Counted from the first letter of the stretch, positions 9,201 to 18,747 are shown. The stretch is DNA of 64,000 bases from Loktanella sp. Alg231-35 (GCF_900143545.1 NZ_FREV01000008.1:85373-149372); one strand, 5' to 3'. Numbers and translations: made by a program. Notes: generated from the letters alone by a model not told the origin.

Positions 9201-10525
9201 CGTGTCTCCAACGCAATACGTGCGACCAAGGCCAAAGCAATACTTGGTAAGACCTTGACCATCGGGCCAAGGGGATCAAGCCAAAGGTCGGGGACAAATA
9301 GCGTGGATGCCGCCAAATAGAAAAGACTGACGCCAATTGCGGACCAGCACGCCATTTTCGCATAAGGACGATAGGCCAATCCAAAAGCTATCGCGATATC
9401 GACAACAGCCCAGAATAGCACGCTGGCGACTGCTAGCGCACGCGGCCAACCGACATCTTCCAGTACAATTGCTGCCTCGTTCACGCTGATGAAACCAATG
9501 AGGCCAGACAAAAACCAAAACGCAACAAGCGTGGCGATGATTATTGGCGTCAGCAAAGCCATACGCGCGAACATGCGATCCTCGGCTCGCGCTGGCATAC
9601 TCGCCAATGTCTGCGACATTGATTTGACCGGAAGTAGTCCAAACTCCGATAGGTCTGTTGGACCGCCGGTAACACCATCGGCAAGCACTTTCACAGCGGT
9701 GCTTCGCAGTGGCGACCGCCACCCCAGTTTGCCCAAGCCATCAGCAACTCTTGACGTTACTCGTATCATTAATTCCGGAATGAACACCTCTCGTCTGGCG
9801 GGCGCAAAGCCCAACCATTGGCGCATAGACGCCACGACCTCGCGCAAGGATTGTGTTTCCTTTTCGACCAAATCCCCAACAAAACTATTGGGAATATTGC
9901 CTGCGAGCGCGGCGCTCACGGCTTCGGCAACATCATCTAGCGCAACAGTCTGAACTTTGGCCTCTGCCACTCCGATGGGCTGTATCAGGGGAAATGCAGC
10001 CAGCATGCGCAACATGGTCGTGCCACCGTAGCTATGCCTTGCTATGACAAGCCCGGGCCGAAAAATTTGGTGGCTTACCCCTGCGCTCTGAATAGCGGCG
10101 TCGCCACGTGCCTTTGACGCCAGAAACGGCGTCGTCGCATCCAAATGGGCACCTGCCGCCGAAATCTGAACGAGTTTCACATTCGCCGATGCGCTAGCTT
10201 GGGCCAAAGCAGCCACGGCATAATGATGGACGACTTCAAGGTCATCCCCCGGTCCGTCCTGCAGAGCACCTGAACAATTCACCACGGCATCGACGCCTTT
10301 TAGAAAAGGCTGCCATGCGGTTACGTCGGTCAAAGTATGAAGGTCAGCGTATTGCCAATTGATGGCTGGAAGTACACGTTTTCCGGTGTCGATGTCGCGA
10401 CCAAGTCCAATGATCGTATGTCCGTCTCGTTGTAAACGCTGCGCAACCCCGCACCCAATGAGACCATACGCGCCAACGACTAGGATCGTCATCTCTGATG
10501 GGTTTTTGGAAGTGGGATCGCTCAT
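9197..10525 (-). CDS. NAD(P)-binding SDR protein with DoxX-like membrane domain
   Basis: 442 residues in two parts. The N-terminus (MTILVVGAYGLIG) carries the GxxGxxG Rossmann signature of atypical/extended SDR epimerase-like proteins (YbjT-type NAD(P)-binders) and runs to about residue 300. The C-terminal 130 residues hold four hydrophobic segments resembling a DoxX-like membrane domain. The enzyme half should face the cytoplasm, anchored to the inner membrane. First gene of a two-gene operon with the DUF2269 protein. The substrate is unknown. Confidence 0.75.
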   Translation of the reverse strand: MSDPTSKNPSEMTILVVGAYGLIGCGVAQRLQRDGHTIIGLGRDIDTGKRVLPAINWQYADLHTLTDVTAWQPFLKGVDAVVNCSGALQDGPGDDLEVVHHYAVAALAQASASANVKLVQISAAGAHLDATTPFLASKARGDAAIQSAGVSHQIFRPGLVIARHSYGGTTMLRMLAAFPLIQPIGVAEAKVQTVALDDVAEAVSAALAGNIPNSFVGDLVEKETQSLREVVASMRQWLGFAPARREVFIPELMIRVTSRVADGLGKLGWRSPLRSTAVKVLADGVTGGPTDLSEFGLLPVKSMSQTLASMPARAEDRMFARMALLTPIIIATLVAFWFLSGLIGFISVNEAAIVLEDVGWPRALAVASVLFWAVVDIAIAFGLAYRPYAKMACWSAIGVSLFYLAASTLFVPDLWLDPLGPMVKVLPSIALALVARIALETR

Positions 10526-10983
10526 AAATAATCTCGACTAGACAATAGAGGTCGCGACCACTGAGACGCGGATTCTTGTTTCTTCATGAATACACGCTGT
10601 TGCTGGTTTATGAAACGCATCTGATACCTGTTGCGGACATTGGCCGCACAGCAAAAAATCAGCAGAAAGGGCTCGCAGCCCGATTTCGCGGCGCGGTGCC
10701 TCAACACCGGCTGTTGAAGCGGGGATGTCGGCACATCCGCAAAAACAGCGAACTTTCAGTTGCGTAGCCCGCTTGGCGGACGGCTGCTTCGAAACTGCCT
10801 TCGTCGTCAGTGTTGCTGCACCAGCATCAGGCGGCTTGGAGCCCATTTCGACGAATGCCGCGCTCGGCACGAAGGGCTGCGATGTTAGTATCCCCTGCCG
10901 TTCGCACATCCAGGGCTTGGTGCAGCAATTCTTGGTGCGTTCGCCCACCGACAGGTTTGGCGTGTCGGCACCGGTTTGGCGCC
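10526..10983. other. Degenerate non-coding region
   Basis: 458 bp between the SDR gene and the Lrp-type regulator. Open frames on both strands (for example 10538-10948, minus) are rich in Cys, Arg and Pro and lack family features. I see no RNA gene or clear terminator. Confidence 0.45.
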
Positions 10984-11454
10984 CTAAGGTATTCGGGCCA
11001 TTCCAGTTTTGACGCGACGCAGTGGGATTGAAGACTCAATCGATGCCACCCCGTTCAACTTGGTTAGCTTGCCAACCAGAAACTGTTCGAATTCTTGCAG
11101 GCCAGTCGTTGCAATTCTAAGCAGATAGTCACGGTTTCCAGTCATCAACCAGCACTCGACGACCTCGGGAAAGTCAGTGATGGCCGCTTCGAAATGAGCC
11201 AAGGCCTCATCGATCTGCTTGTCGAGCTGGACCGAGACGAAGACCGATACATCAAATCCCAATGCAGCCTCGTCGATGTTCGCGCTGTAGCCGGTTATGA
11301 CGCCAGAGTCTTCCAGAATGCGGATCCTGCGCGAAACGGGGGTCGGACTTAGCCCGACCTGCGCGCTCAGATCGTTGATTGAGATTCTGCCATCATTCTG
11401 AATCGCACGCAGTATTTTGACATCAAAATCGTCATTCTTAGTGGTATTGGCCAT
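10984..11454 (-). CDS. Lrp/AsnC family transcriptional regulator
   Basis: 156 residues, the usual length. The N-terminal winged helix-turn-helix is clear (DGRISINDLSAQVGLSPTPVSRRIRILEDSG), followed by an RAM/ligand-binding domain ending in the SSIPLRRVK-type strand. Such proteins form octameric assemblies and sense amino acids or related metabolites. It is divergent from the AceE/transketolase-like gene with 162 bp between them, the classic arrangement for a local regulator that controls itself and its neighbour. A palindrome lies in that interval. Confidence 0.9.
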   Translation of the reverse strand: MANTTKNDDFDVKILRAIQNDGRISINDLSAQVGLSPTPVSRRIRILEDSGVITGYSANIDEAALGFDVSVFVSVQLDKQIDEALAHFEAAITDFPEVVECWLMTGNRDYLLRIATTGLQEFEQFLVGKLTKLNGVASIESSIPLRRVKTGMARIP

Positions 11455-11481
11455 GTGGTGCCGCTTTTATTAATGTTTTCA

Positions 11482-11503
11482 CTAATTTTATACCCAGTAT
11501 TAG
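11482..11503. promoter_or_regulatory. Candidate Lrp-type operator
   Basis: AT-rich dyad with arms CTAAT and ATTAG separated by 12 bp (TTTATACCCAGT), between the divergent Lrp-type and AceE-like genes. Size and AT-richness suit an Lrp/AsnC box; the assignment is inference. Confidence 0.4.
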
Positions 11504-11616
11504 CGTAAATCGCAGGGACGCGCTACAGTGAACAATTATATGGTTTGCGCATGACCGATTGACCCTAGGAACGAGCTACAAGCCCGTTCGGTCATACCAA
11601 TTATCCAGGCGGGAAC

Positions 11617-13980
11617 ATGACCAAAAACCATCTCAAAACCATCGAACAACGTCTATTGTGGCTGTCTCATTGGATGATCCACAATGCCAACCATATTCGC
11701 CCAAATGCCGATGGGATCAAGATTGGCGGCCATCAGGCATCGTCGGCCTCAATGGTCTCGATATTGACGGCACTTTATTTCACCGCTCTGCGGCCTGAGG
11801 ATCGGGTTGCGGTGAAACCACATGCCTCGCCGATCTTTCATGCAATCCAGTATCTGGTGGGCAACCAGACTCGCCTGAAGATGGAAAACTTCCGCGGCTT
11901 TGGGGGAGTGCAGTCCTATCCGTCACGCACCAAGGACACCGATGATGTGGATTTTTCTACCGGCTCTGTCGGGTTGGGTGTCGCGATCACCTCTTTTGCC
12001 TCAATCGTCCAGGACTACATTCACGCCAAAAATTGGAAGGCAGACCACGATCTCGGCCGGATGATTGCGCTCGTCGGAGATGCGGAACTCGACGAAGGCA
12101 ACATCTACGAGGCGTTACAGGAAGGCTGGAAGAACGATCTGCGCAATTGCTGGTGGATCATTGATTACAACCGTCAGTCTTTGGATGGGGTTGTACGAGA
12201 GGGTCTGTTCAAACGCGTGGAGAAGATCTTCGACGCTTTCGGCTGGGATGTCGTGCGCGTGAAATACGGAGCGCTGCAACGTGCTGCCTTTGCTGAAAAT
12301 GGCGGTGAAAAGCTCAGAGAGTGGATCGATAACTGTCCCAACCAGCTATACTCAGCGCTGACCTTCATGGGTGGGGCTGTCTGGCGTGAGCGATTAATGG
12401 AGGCACTGGGTGATCAGGGCGATGTCACCACATTGCTGAAGGCGCGCAATGATGAGGAATTGGCCGCGTTAATGGAGAACCTGGGCGGCAATTGCGTGCA
12501 GACTATGGCCGACGCTTTTGAGGCAATTGATCACGACCGACCTGTCTGTTTCCTCGCCTACACAATCAAAGGCTGGGGAACGCCGATCGCCGGGCACAAG
12601 GACAATCATGGCGGGCTGATGAATAAGGCGCAAATGGCGACCTGGCAAAAACACATGGGGGTGCCAGAGGGTGCTGAATGGGAAAAATTTGCAACTGTTG
12701 ACGACGCGTCCGAACTCCAATCTTTTCTCGATCAGGCACCGTTCTTTGCCAAAGGACGGCGGCGTTTCAGCGATGTCATTATCGACGTTCCGCAGATTGA
12801 AATCAGTACGGATCGAGAGACTTCCACGCAAATGGGATTTGGCAAGATCTTGGACGAGTTGTCCAAGGGCACCAGCATGCTGGCCGAACGCATCGTAACA
12901 ACATCGCCTGACGTTACGGGCACGACAAATCTTGGGCCGTGGGTGAACCGGCGCAAGCTGTTTGCCCGCGCCCACCAGGACGATACGTTCAAACGCGAAA
13001 ACATCCCTTCGACCGCGAAATGGGAGTTCGCACCGGAAGGCCAGCACATAGAGCTGGGCATCGCAGAGATGAACCTGTTCTTGTTACTGGGCGCGGCGGG
13101 CCTGTCGCATTCTTTGTTTGGTAAACGGCTGATCCCGATTGGAACGGTATACGACCCTTTTGTGGCCCGTGGCCTCGATGCGCTGAACTACGCCTGTTAC
13201 CAAGATGCGCGGTTCATGATTGTTGGCACGCCTTCGGGCGTGACACTGGCACCTGAAGGCGGCGCGCATCAATCCGTCGGTTCACCACTGATTGGCATGT
13301 CGCAGGACGGACTGGCGGCGTTTGAGCCGGCCTTTGTCGATGAACTGGCAGTGATCATGCAATGGGCATTTGCCTATCTGCAAAAAGACGGTGAGGGCGA
13401 TCCAGATGAGCGCACCTGGCTTCGCGATGAAACGGGTGGGTCGGTCTATCTGCGACTCAGTACAAATCCGCTTGAACAACCGGGAAAGCGCGTTGACGAA
13501 GACTTTCGACAAGGCGCGATTGATGGTGCGTACTGGTTGCGCAAACCGGGCCCGAATTGTGAGGTAGTGATTGCCTATCAAGGTGTGGTCGCGCCCGAAG
13601 CGATAAAGGCCGCTGGCGTGATCGCCGATGGCCGACGCGATGTAGGTGTTATGGCAGTCACATCTGCTGATCGGCTAAACGCTGGCTGGACGGCGGCGCA
13701 AAGAGCGCGGTCTCGCGGAAATATAGCGGCCGAAGCACATGTAGAAACGCTACTGAAAGATCTGCCACCGCATTGCCGGATGATCACAGTAATCGACGGG
13801 CATCCGGCGACGCTGTCCTGGCTGGGGTCGGTTCATGGGCACCAGACCATCCCTCTTGGTGTGGAACACTTTGGACAAACGGGTACTATCGGTGATCTTT
13901 ATCATCATTTTGGAATAGATGCGCATAGCATTGTAGAAAAGGTGAACGGATTGACCGTCGGGGTAACAGTCGGAGATTGA
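11617..13980 (+). CDS. AceE/transketolase-like thiamine diphosphate enzyme
   Basis: 787 residues. The thiamine diphosphate motif is present: GDAELDEGN (residues 154-162) followed about 25 residues later by IDYNRQS. The N-terminal IGGHQASSASM, the internal order of TPP, Pyr and transketolase C-terminal domains, and blocks such as GIAEMNLFLLLGAAGLS resemble the homodimeric pyruvate dehydrogenase E1 (AceE), but it is about 100 residues shorter than enterobacterial AceE. It may use pyruvate, another 2-oxoacid or a ketose. No E2 or E3 gene is adjacent, which argues against a simple pyruvate dehydrogenase operon. The ATG is preceded by a GGCGGGA element. The divergent Lrp/AsnC gene is the likely regulator. 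Confidence 0.8.
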   Translation: MTKNHLKTIEQRLLWLSHWMIHNANHIRPNADGIKIGGHQASSASMVSILTALYFTALRPEDRVAVKPHASPIFHAIQYLVGNQTRLKMENFRGFGGVQSYPSRTKDTDDVDFSTGSVGLGVAITSFASIVQDYIHAKNWKADHDLGRMIALVGDAELDEGNIYEALQEGWKNDLRNCWWIIDYNRQSLDGVVREGLFKRVEKIFDAFGWDVVRVKYGALQRAAFAENGGEKLREWIDNCPNQLYSALTFMGGAVWRERLMEALGDQGDVTTLLKARNDEELAALMENLGGNCVQTMADAFEAIDHDRPVCFLAYTIKGWGTPIAGHKDNHGGLMNKAQMATWQKHMGVPEGAEWEKFATVDDASELQSFLDQAPFFAKGRRRFSDVIIDVPQIEISTDRETSTQMGFGKILDELSKGTSMLAERIVTTSPDVTGTTNLGPWVNRRKLFARAHQDDTFKRENIPSTAKWEFAPEGQHIELGIAEMNLFLLLGAAGLSHSLFGKRLIPIGTVYDPFVARGLDALNYACYQDARFMIVGTPSGVTLAPEGGAHQSVGSPLIGMSQDGLAAFEPAFVDELAVIMQWAFAYLQKDGEGDPDERTWLRDETGGSVYLRLSTNPLEQPGKRVDEDFRQGAIDGAYWLRKPGPNCEVVIAYQGVVAPEAIKAAGVIADGRRDVGVMAVTSADRLNAGWTAAQRARSRGNIAAEAHVETLLKDLPPHCRMITVIDGHPATLSWLGSVHGHQTIPLGVEHFGQTGTIGDLYHHFGIDAHSIVEKVNGLTVGVTVGD

Positions 13981-14006
13981 GCCGTTTGTCTTTGATGGAC
14001 GGAAAA

Positions 14007-14029
14007 GGCGCAGAGGACGCCCGTTTTTT
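14007..14029 (+). terminator. Possible terminator after the AceE-like gene
   Basis: Short stem GGCG/CGCC around a 7-nt loop, then CG and six T residues, between two convergent genes. The stem is only 4 bp, so support is modest. Confidence 0.4.
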
Positions 14030-14041
14030 GAAGCACTCTTT

Positions 14042-15199
14042 TCAGAACAACGGTGTAATCTCTCCGATTGCTACACGGCCATAGGCCAGGAAATCCTCTG
14101 AAATGCCAAGTGGGTCCGATGACAACAACCGTTCGGGCATATGTGTTTGGCCAACGCATTCGTTCAATGCTCGTCTGCCGAAATTCAAACTCGGATCAAT
14201 AGTGATCATGTCTTCTACGGTGCCCATATCCCGGATCATATCGACTGCCGCACGACCAACGCGTAACGCAAGGTGTCGGTCCGGCTCTGAGACACAAAAT
14301 GACATCGCTCGACCAAGGTTTCCCGGCCGGAGACATCTCGTTTGCAGGCCCAATTCCTTCCAGATCAGCTGTGTCAGGTAGTTCCCGGTGCCCAGAGACA
14401 GCGAATACATCTTACGGCCAAGCCCATCGGTCGGTCCATTCTGATAGCTTTCTCCGATCAGGCCGCCACCCTTAGCATTCAACAGTTCGTTGGTCACAAT
14501 GAAGACGCGTCCGACTTCGTTCTTTATCTCTTCTACACGCTGAAGAAGCTCTGTTTCGTCCACCGGGCGCTCCGGCAGCAAAACCATATGTGGCGCAGCC
14601 TCTCCGTCTTTCAAGAAAACCGATGCGGCGGCAAGCCAGCCTGAATCGCGGCCCATGGTTTCAAGGATGGTGACATCATCGAAAGTGTCCATCGCAAGAA
14701 AGTCCCGATCGTAGTCGCGCGTGGCCATTGCGATAAACCGTGCCGCACTGCCGTAGCCCGGTGCGATGTGGACATGCGGCAAGTCGTTGTCCACAGTTTT
14801 CGGCGCGCCGACGATCTTAAGTTTGTGCCCCTTGTCGGCGGCATAATTCGCGAGAACGTTGAGCGCTGCCATCGTCCCGTTGCCACCAATACCAATTAGC
14901 GAATCTGAACCCGACATGTGCATCAGGTTCAGGACATTCGATATATCCTGATCGGTCACTTTCTTTCGACTGGATCCCAAGAGTGCTCCTGGAGTTTGGG
15001 CCAATCGCTTTTGTGCGTCTGGGTTACCCAAGAGCTCGCTGAGATCCATGATTGGAGAATTTGTATCCCCTTCGAAACTGTGCTGCAGTCCAAGGAGCCT
15101 GTCGTATCTTCCGGTCGCCTGCTCAGCGATCCCGGCAAGCGTGGCGTTAATAACGGCAGTTGGGCCACCGCCCTGAAGAACAAACAGAGGTGATGTCAC
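14042..15199 (-). CDS. PfkA-family phosphofructokinase-like kinase
   Basis: 385 residues. Family landmarks: GGGPTAVINATLAGI at the N-terminus, the phosphoryl-donor loop GGNGT (105-109) and the sugar-phosphate loop PKTVDND (133-139) with the catalytic Asp (D137). The donor site is mixed: Gly108 is as in ATP-dependent enzymes, while Lys134 (PKT rather than PGT) is the residue linked to pyrophosphate-dependent enzymes, and the usual GGDG/GGDD Asp is Asn107. Donor specificity is therefore open. It is the last of three leftward genes with a Zn-alcohol dehydrogenase and a class II aldolase, forming a plausible oxidise-phosphorylate-cleave route for a sugar or polyol. Confidence 0.8.
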   Translation of the reverse strand: MTSPLFVLQGGGPTAVINATLAGIAEQATGRYDRLLGLQHSFEGDTNSPIMDLSELLGNPDAQKRLAQTPGALLGSSRKKVTDQDISNVLNLMHMSGSDSLIGIGGNGTMAALNVLANYAADKGHKLKIVGAPKTVDNDLPHVHIAPGYGSAARFIAMATRDYDRDFLAMDTFDDVTILETMGRDSGWLAAASVFLKDGEAAPHMVLLPERPVDETELLQRVEEIKNEVGRVFIVTNELLNAKGGGLIGESYQNGPTDGLGRKMYSLSLGTGNYLTQLIWKELGLQTRCLRPGNLGRAMSFCVSEPDRHLALRVGRAAVDMIRDMGTVEDMITIDPSLNFGRRALNECVGQTHMPERLLSSDPLGISEDFLAYGRVAIGEITPLF

Positions 15200-15205
15200 G
15201 TGGAC

Positions 15206-16240
15206 TTATTCCGCCTTTATCAGGATTTTTGCGCATTCCTGATTGGTTTCGACGTCCAGGATAGAACGCTCCAAGTTCTCAAGGGGGCGCGGCTGAGTTG
15301 CAATTCGTCCGAAATCGATCGTCCCCTCATCATACAGTTTCTGCAACATATCCAGCGTCGCACGGAATTCATCACGCGGACAAACTCGGCATCCAATCAA
15401 TGAAATCTCTTTGATAATGCCGCGCGTAATATTGTAGCGGGCATAGTTCTTGGCCGGAAAACCCAGCGTAACGATGTTTCCGCGAATGGCGGTCGCCTCT
15501 GAGGCAAAATCCAGTCCGGCGTCGACGCCAGAGGATTCAATCACAACATCGTAGCCGTCTCCTGCGCTAAGGGACCTAAACGTGCTTAGCGCATCGGTCG
15601 CCAGCGGATCAATTGCGGTTATTCCAATACTTTCGATTAACTCGCGGCGTTCCTTTAGGGGTTCGCTGATAGTGACGGACGCAGCCCCCAACTCACGCGC
15701 AATAATAGCGGAGTACAGCCCAATCGGACCGCCCCCGATGACACCGACATTCTGGCCCTTTTGGACCAATCCGCGTGCGCATGCGTGATAGCCGATCGAG
15801 AAGGGTTCAGCCAGAACAGCCACCGCATCTGGCAGAGAACCGGGGATTTTAAACAGCGTATCGGTGGGAACGTTAACGTATTCCGCAAAGCCACCATTTT
15901 GATTGACCCCGATGACAACCAGCTTTTCACAAACATGCGGCACACCGCGTTTGCAGGGTTGGCAGTCACCACAAAACCTCAAGGGTTGTACAACGACGCG
16001 GTCGCCGACGGACAGGCCGGGTGTTTGCTCTGCCAGTTCTGTAATGACGCCCATAAACTCGTGACCTGGAATAACAGGTGCGCGGGCAATCGGATTGTCA
16101 CCATTGTAAATATGGACATCTGATCCACATATCCCCGCCACGGAAACCCGGAGCATGGCCTCGCCCGGTTGTACCTTCGGAGCAGGCACCTGAATGACTT
16201 CAAGTGACTTCCAGTCTTGCAAAACGGCAGCTTTCATCAT
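15206..16240 (-). CDS. Zinc-dependent alcohol/polyol dehydrogenase
   Basis: 344 residues, the normal length for medium-chain dehydrogenases. It shows GICGSDVHIYNG and GHEFMG (catalytic zinc Cys and His-Glu), a structural-zinc cysteine set CGDCQPCKRGVPHVC, and the nucleotide-binding GGGPIG in a Rossmann fold. Closest in style to sorbitol/L-threonine/galactitol dehydrogenases. It lies 6 bp upstream of the kinase gene and 11 bp after the aldolase gene, so the three form one operon. It probably oxidises a polyol or sugar acid to a keto compound; the substrate is unknown. Confidence 0.85.
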   Translation of the reverse strand: MMKAAVLQDWKSLEVIQVPAPKVQPGEAMLRVSVAGICGSDVHIYNGDNPIARAPVIPGHEFMGVITELAEQTPGLSVGDRVVVQPLRFCGDCQPCKRGVPHVCEKLVVIGVNQNGGFAEYVNVPTDTLFKIPGSLPDAVAVLAEPFSIGYHACARGLVQKGQNVGVIGGGPIGLYSAIIARELGAASVTISEPLKERRELIESIGITAIDPLATDALSTFRSLSAGDGYDVVIESSGVDAGLDFASEATAIRGNIVTLGFPAKNYARYNITRGIIKEISLIGCRVCPRDEFRATLDMLQKLYDEGTIDFGRIATQPRPLENLERSILDVETNQECAKILIKAE

Positions 16241-16251
16241 TTCTCTCCTGG

Positions 16252-17700
16252 TCAGCTTGCCAGATCCTGAATGGCGCTTTCGTCAGTCTTGCCGGTGCTT
16301 TCGGTCAAGACAGGCGGCACCCACCGAACGGGCTCGTGAGTGATGGCGGCAATAATGAGGTCGCTTGTGTTGTCGACCTTGAGAGCCTTAAAATAGGCGA
16401 AGGCCGAGCGGTACACAGCATTGCGAACGGCGTCGTGACACTCCCGTGCCTGCCACCACTCCTTTTTGAAAGCACGGATCGGATACCGCCTAGCATGGTG
16501 CAAAAACTGAGCCTCGCTCCAGTCCGGCTTCCATTCGTCTGAGAACTTTTCCTTGGCCCAATGATCGGCGCTCTGAACCAGATGATCTGGAAGGTTGTCA
16601 TAAACCGCGTTGAGAAATGCGGCTGCAAGATGGACCTCAATGCAGCCAGCACAGGGCAGTTTTGAGATCTTTTCCAGCGTCAACATCGACGCGCCATGCT
16701 GAACGCAGCCACCCAAGCCATGGGGTTCACGGCAGGTAGCGCTCAGATCTTCGATGAGGTCAAATTCAATTGGCATTTCTCCAAACGAGCCATCGGCAAG
16801 TACATTGCCGCCATGGCGCGTACCGGACTGGATTGAGAGTTTCGTCAAGCCAAGTTGGTTTTCGGGCGTGCAAGTCTCAAACCCAGTCAGATAGACGTTG
16901 ACCTCTTCCACGGTCGAATTGCTTTCACCGACCTCACCGATTTCACCACCCAACGAAATGGTGACACCTTCGGGTTCTGCTTGCCGGGTGAAATTGGCGA
17001 ACCGGCCACTGAGGGAATAATTAGGCTCTTGTTGAGCATCAATGTCGTTAGTGGACAGATCCACCAAGGTCGATGTGTCGATGTCGATGTTGTAGAAACC
17101 AGCACTGATTGCTTCGGCGATCAGGGCTTCAACTGCGACGATTTCGGTTTCGGAATTGTCAGCGAACCGTGAAGCAGAAACCTGAAAGTGATCGCCTTGA
17201 AGGAAGACCGGACCAGTATGTCCCTCGGCAATTGCTGCGCAAAGTATGACCGTTGCATATTCATGCGGGCGCTGGCCGGTAAAACCGATCTCGCCGCGCG
17301 ACAATTCAAAGATAGCAGCCCCGACATCCAGCTCTTGCATGGCCTGAAATACACCGCGTGCCGACTCGAACGCGATGGCACGCATGTTCATCGCCGGAAC
17401 CGTCAGCCCGGAGATCTCATTGCGTGCAAATTGACGATAGAGAGCATCGATTGACGCGGAATAGATGCCTGCCGCGCGAGCAATATCCCATGTTGCCTGA
17501 TGTGCAGCGATCTGCACTGCTCCAGAACCAAATGCGGCAAATCTCGCCAGAACACCAATCGATGTTGCGAGCTGCACCCTGTCGACAAGCTCAACGCCGG
17601 TGTCCCCTACAGATATTGCAGTCATGAGAGTCTGCAAATCTGATCTATCCTCTTGCGACCCAATTTGCGCCGCGTCCTGCAGGGTCGCGAAATCAATCAT
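16252..17700 (-). CDS. Class II (zinc) aldolase-like protein
   Basis: 482 residues, longer than typical fructose-bisphosphate aldolases (about 350). Elements fit the metal-dependent class II fold: NMRA early, QGDHFQ (zinc His after Asp, cf. TDH in classical enzymes), GGEIGEVG, SGTRHGG and a late QHGAS motif matching the HGGSG zinc/phosphate region. A C-terminal extension of about 110 Trp-rich residues (SDEWKPDW, KKEWWQAR) is unusual. First gene of the leftward aldolase-dehydrogenase-kinase operon, with a GGAGG ribosome-binding site and an upstream GGTATA-type operator. It probably cleaves a phosphorylated ketose; a non-catalytic GatZ/KbaZ-like role is the alternative. Confidence 0.65.
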   Translation of the reverse strand: MIDFATLQDAAQIGSQEDRSDLQTLMTAISVGDTGVELVDRVQLATSIGVLARFAAFGSGAVQIAAHQATWDIARAAGIYSASIDALYRQFARNEISGLTVPAMNMRAIAFESARGVFQAMQELDVGAAIFELSRGEIGFTGQRPHEYATVILCAAIAEGHTGPVFLQGDHFQVSASRFADNSETEIVAVEALIAEAISAGFYNIDIDTSTLVDLSTNDIDAQQEPNYSLSGRFANFTRQAEPEGVTISLGGEIGEVGESNSTVEEVNVYLTGFETCTPENQLGLTKLSIQSGTRHGGNVLADGSFGEMPIEFDLIEDLSATCREPHGLGGCVQHGASMLTLEKISKLPCAGCIEVHLAAAFLNAVYDNLPDHLVQSADHWAKEKFSDEWKPDWSEAQFLHHARRYPIRAFKKEWWQARECHDAVRNAVYRSAFAYFKALKVDNTSDLIIAAITHEPVRWVPPVLTESTGKTDESAIQDLAS

Positions 17701-17740
17701 CCGAATCCTCCGGAACGTTAGTAGTTCGATGGGATTTTGC

Positions 17741-17755
17741 TATAAAGAGTATACC
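17741..17755 (-). promoter_or_regulatory. Candidate GntR (NanR-like) operator before the aldolase gene
   Basis: On the minus strand the sequence reads GGTATACTCTTTATA: one perfect GGTATA box and a degenerate second box (TTTATA) with the same 9-bp spacing as the site before the TRAP operon. NanR-type GntR regulators bind GGTATA repeats. Confidence 0.5.
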
Positions 17756-17840
17756 AAATCAAGCTGAGAATTGCACTACGCGCGCCAAGACACGGCAGCT
17801 GGGAGCTGGTGACCCTCAAAGTTGCAGCTTAGTTTGAAAT

Positions 17841-18584
17841 CTATTCAGGTGAGCTTTGCAGTGCCTTCTTGACGCGTTTCTCAACACTTAGGAGGTGCTC
17901 TTTCATGCTCTCTTCGGCCATATCGGGATTTCTTGTCGCAATACCGTTATAGATCATTTGATGTGCTTTGAATGCCATCTTGTCACTGCCTGGTGCTGAC
18001 AGTGTCACGCGCCGGTTTACGATAAGCCAGTTGAGAATAACGTCGATAATAGTCGGCAATACCGGATTGCCGCTCATGCGGGCAATCATGCTGTGAAATT
18101 CAGAATCCGTTGCCCAGAACCGGTCAAGGTTGCCAAGCGCTTTCTGGTTTTCATCCAGCTTTGCCTTAAGTTCCGCGATCTCTTCGTCGGTCACTTCGGA
18201 CGCCAATTTACGCGCAAGGGCACATTCAAGAATGCGGCGGAGTTCCATGAGATGCGCAATGTTGGATGTGTCGTTGAGTACCTGCCGGACAATGACGTCC
18301 AGCTCCCCGATAATCGTGTCAAAACTGGGTTTCAAAACGCGCGGCCGGCGACCGCTTCCCATTTCAACCAACCCGCGCTTGGACAATGAAAACAGAGCCT
18401 CGCGGATCGACGGTCGGCCCACTTCAAACCTTTCCATCAACTCTCGTTCCGGAGGAAGGGCGTCACCTGGCTTGTAAATTCCCTCAGCGATTTCTTCGGA
18501 AAGAACCTGTTCAACCTGTTCGTAGAGTTTCTTCTGCTTCATACCCCTGCTTAGCCAGAAGTTCGCCCTATTTTCAAGTAGCAT
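17841..18584 (-). CDS. GntR family regulator, FadR/NanR-like (FCD domain)
   Basis: 247 residues, or 233 if the ATG at 18542 is used. Winged-helix N-terminus with PGDALPPERELMERFEVGRPSIREALFSL, the GRPxxREAL recognition segment typical of NanR/FadR proteins, then an all-helical FCD ligand domain with metal-type His residues (FHSMIAR...). It sits between the leftward aldolase operon and the rightward TRAP operon, and GGTATA-like boxes lie before both, so it probably represses both in response to a sugar-acid ligand. Confidence 0.85.
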   Translation of the reverse strand: MLLENRANFWLSRGMKQKKLYEQVEQVLSEEIAEGIYKPGDALPPERELMERFEVGRPSIREALFSLSKRGLVEMGSGRRPRVLKPSFDTIIGELDVIVRQVLNDTSNIAHLMELRRILECALARKLASEVTDEEIAELKAKLDENQKALGNLDRFWATDSEFHSMIARMSGNPVLPTIIDVILNWLIVNRRVTLSAPGSDKMAFKAHQMIYNGIATRNPDMAEESMKEHLLSVEKRVKKALQSSPE

Positions 18585-18687
18585 CCGCTCTAGCCACTTG
18601 AGTGATCGCGGTCTGTTTCACAACGCGCCTCAAGTCTTGGAAACGCACGTAGAGCGATGGCATCAAATGGGTCTGGAATTAAGTTTC

Positions 18688-18715
18688 TTTACAGCTTTGG
18701 TATAAAAGGTATACA
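18688..18715 (+). promoter_or_regulatory. Promoter of TRAP operon with two GGTATA operator boxes
   Basis: TTTACA (18688-18693) and TATACA (18710-18715) with a 16-bp spacer make a plausible sigma-70 promoter. Two direct GGTATA boxes (18699-18704 and 18708-18713) overlap the spacer and -10, a position suited to repression by the adjacent NanR-like GntR protein. Confidence 0.55.
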
Positions 18716-18747
18716 AAAAATAGAATCGTAACCTATGGGAGGAAACC

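Noticed and set aside
10538-10948. 136-codon minus-strand frame
   Set aside because: Cys/Arg-rich with no family resemblance and no ribosome-binding site; it lies in an apparently decayed intergenic stretch.
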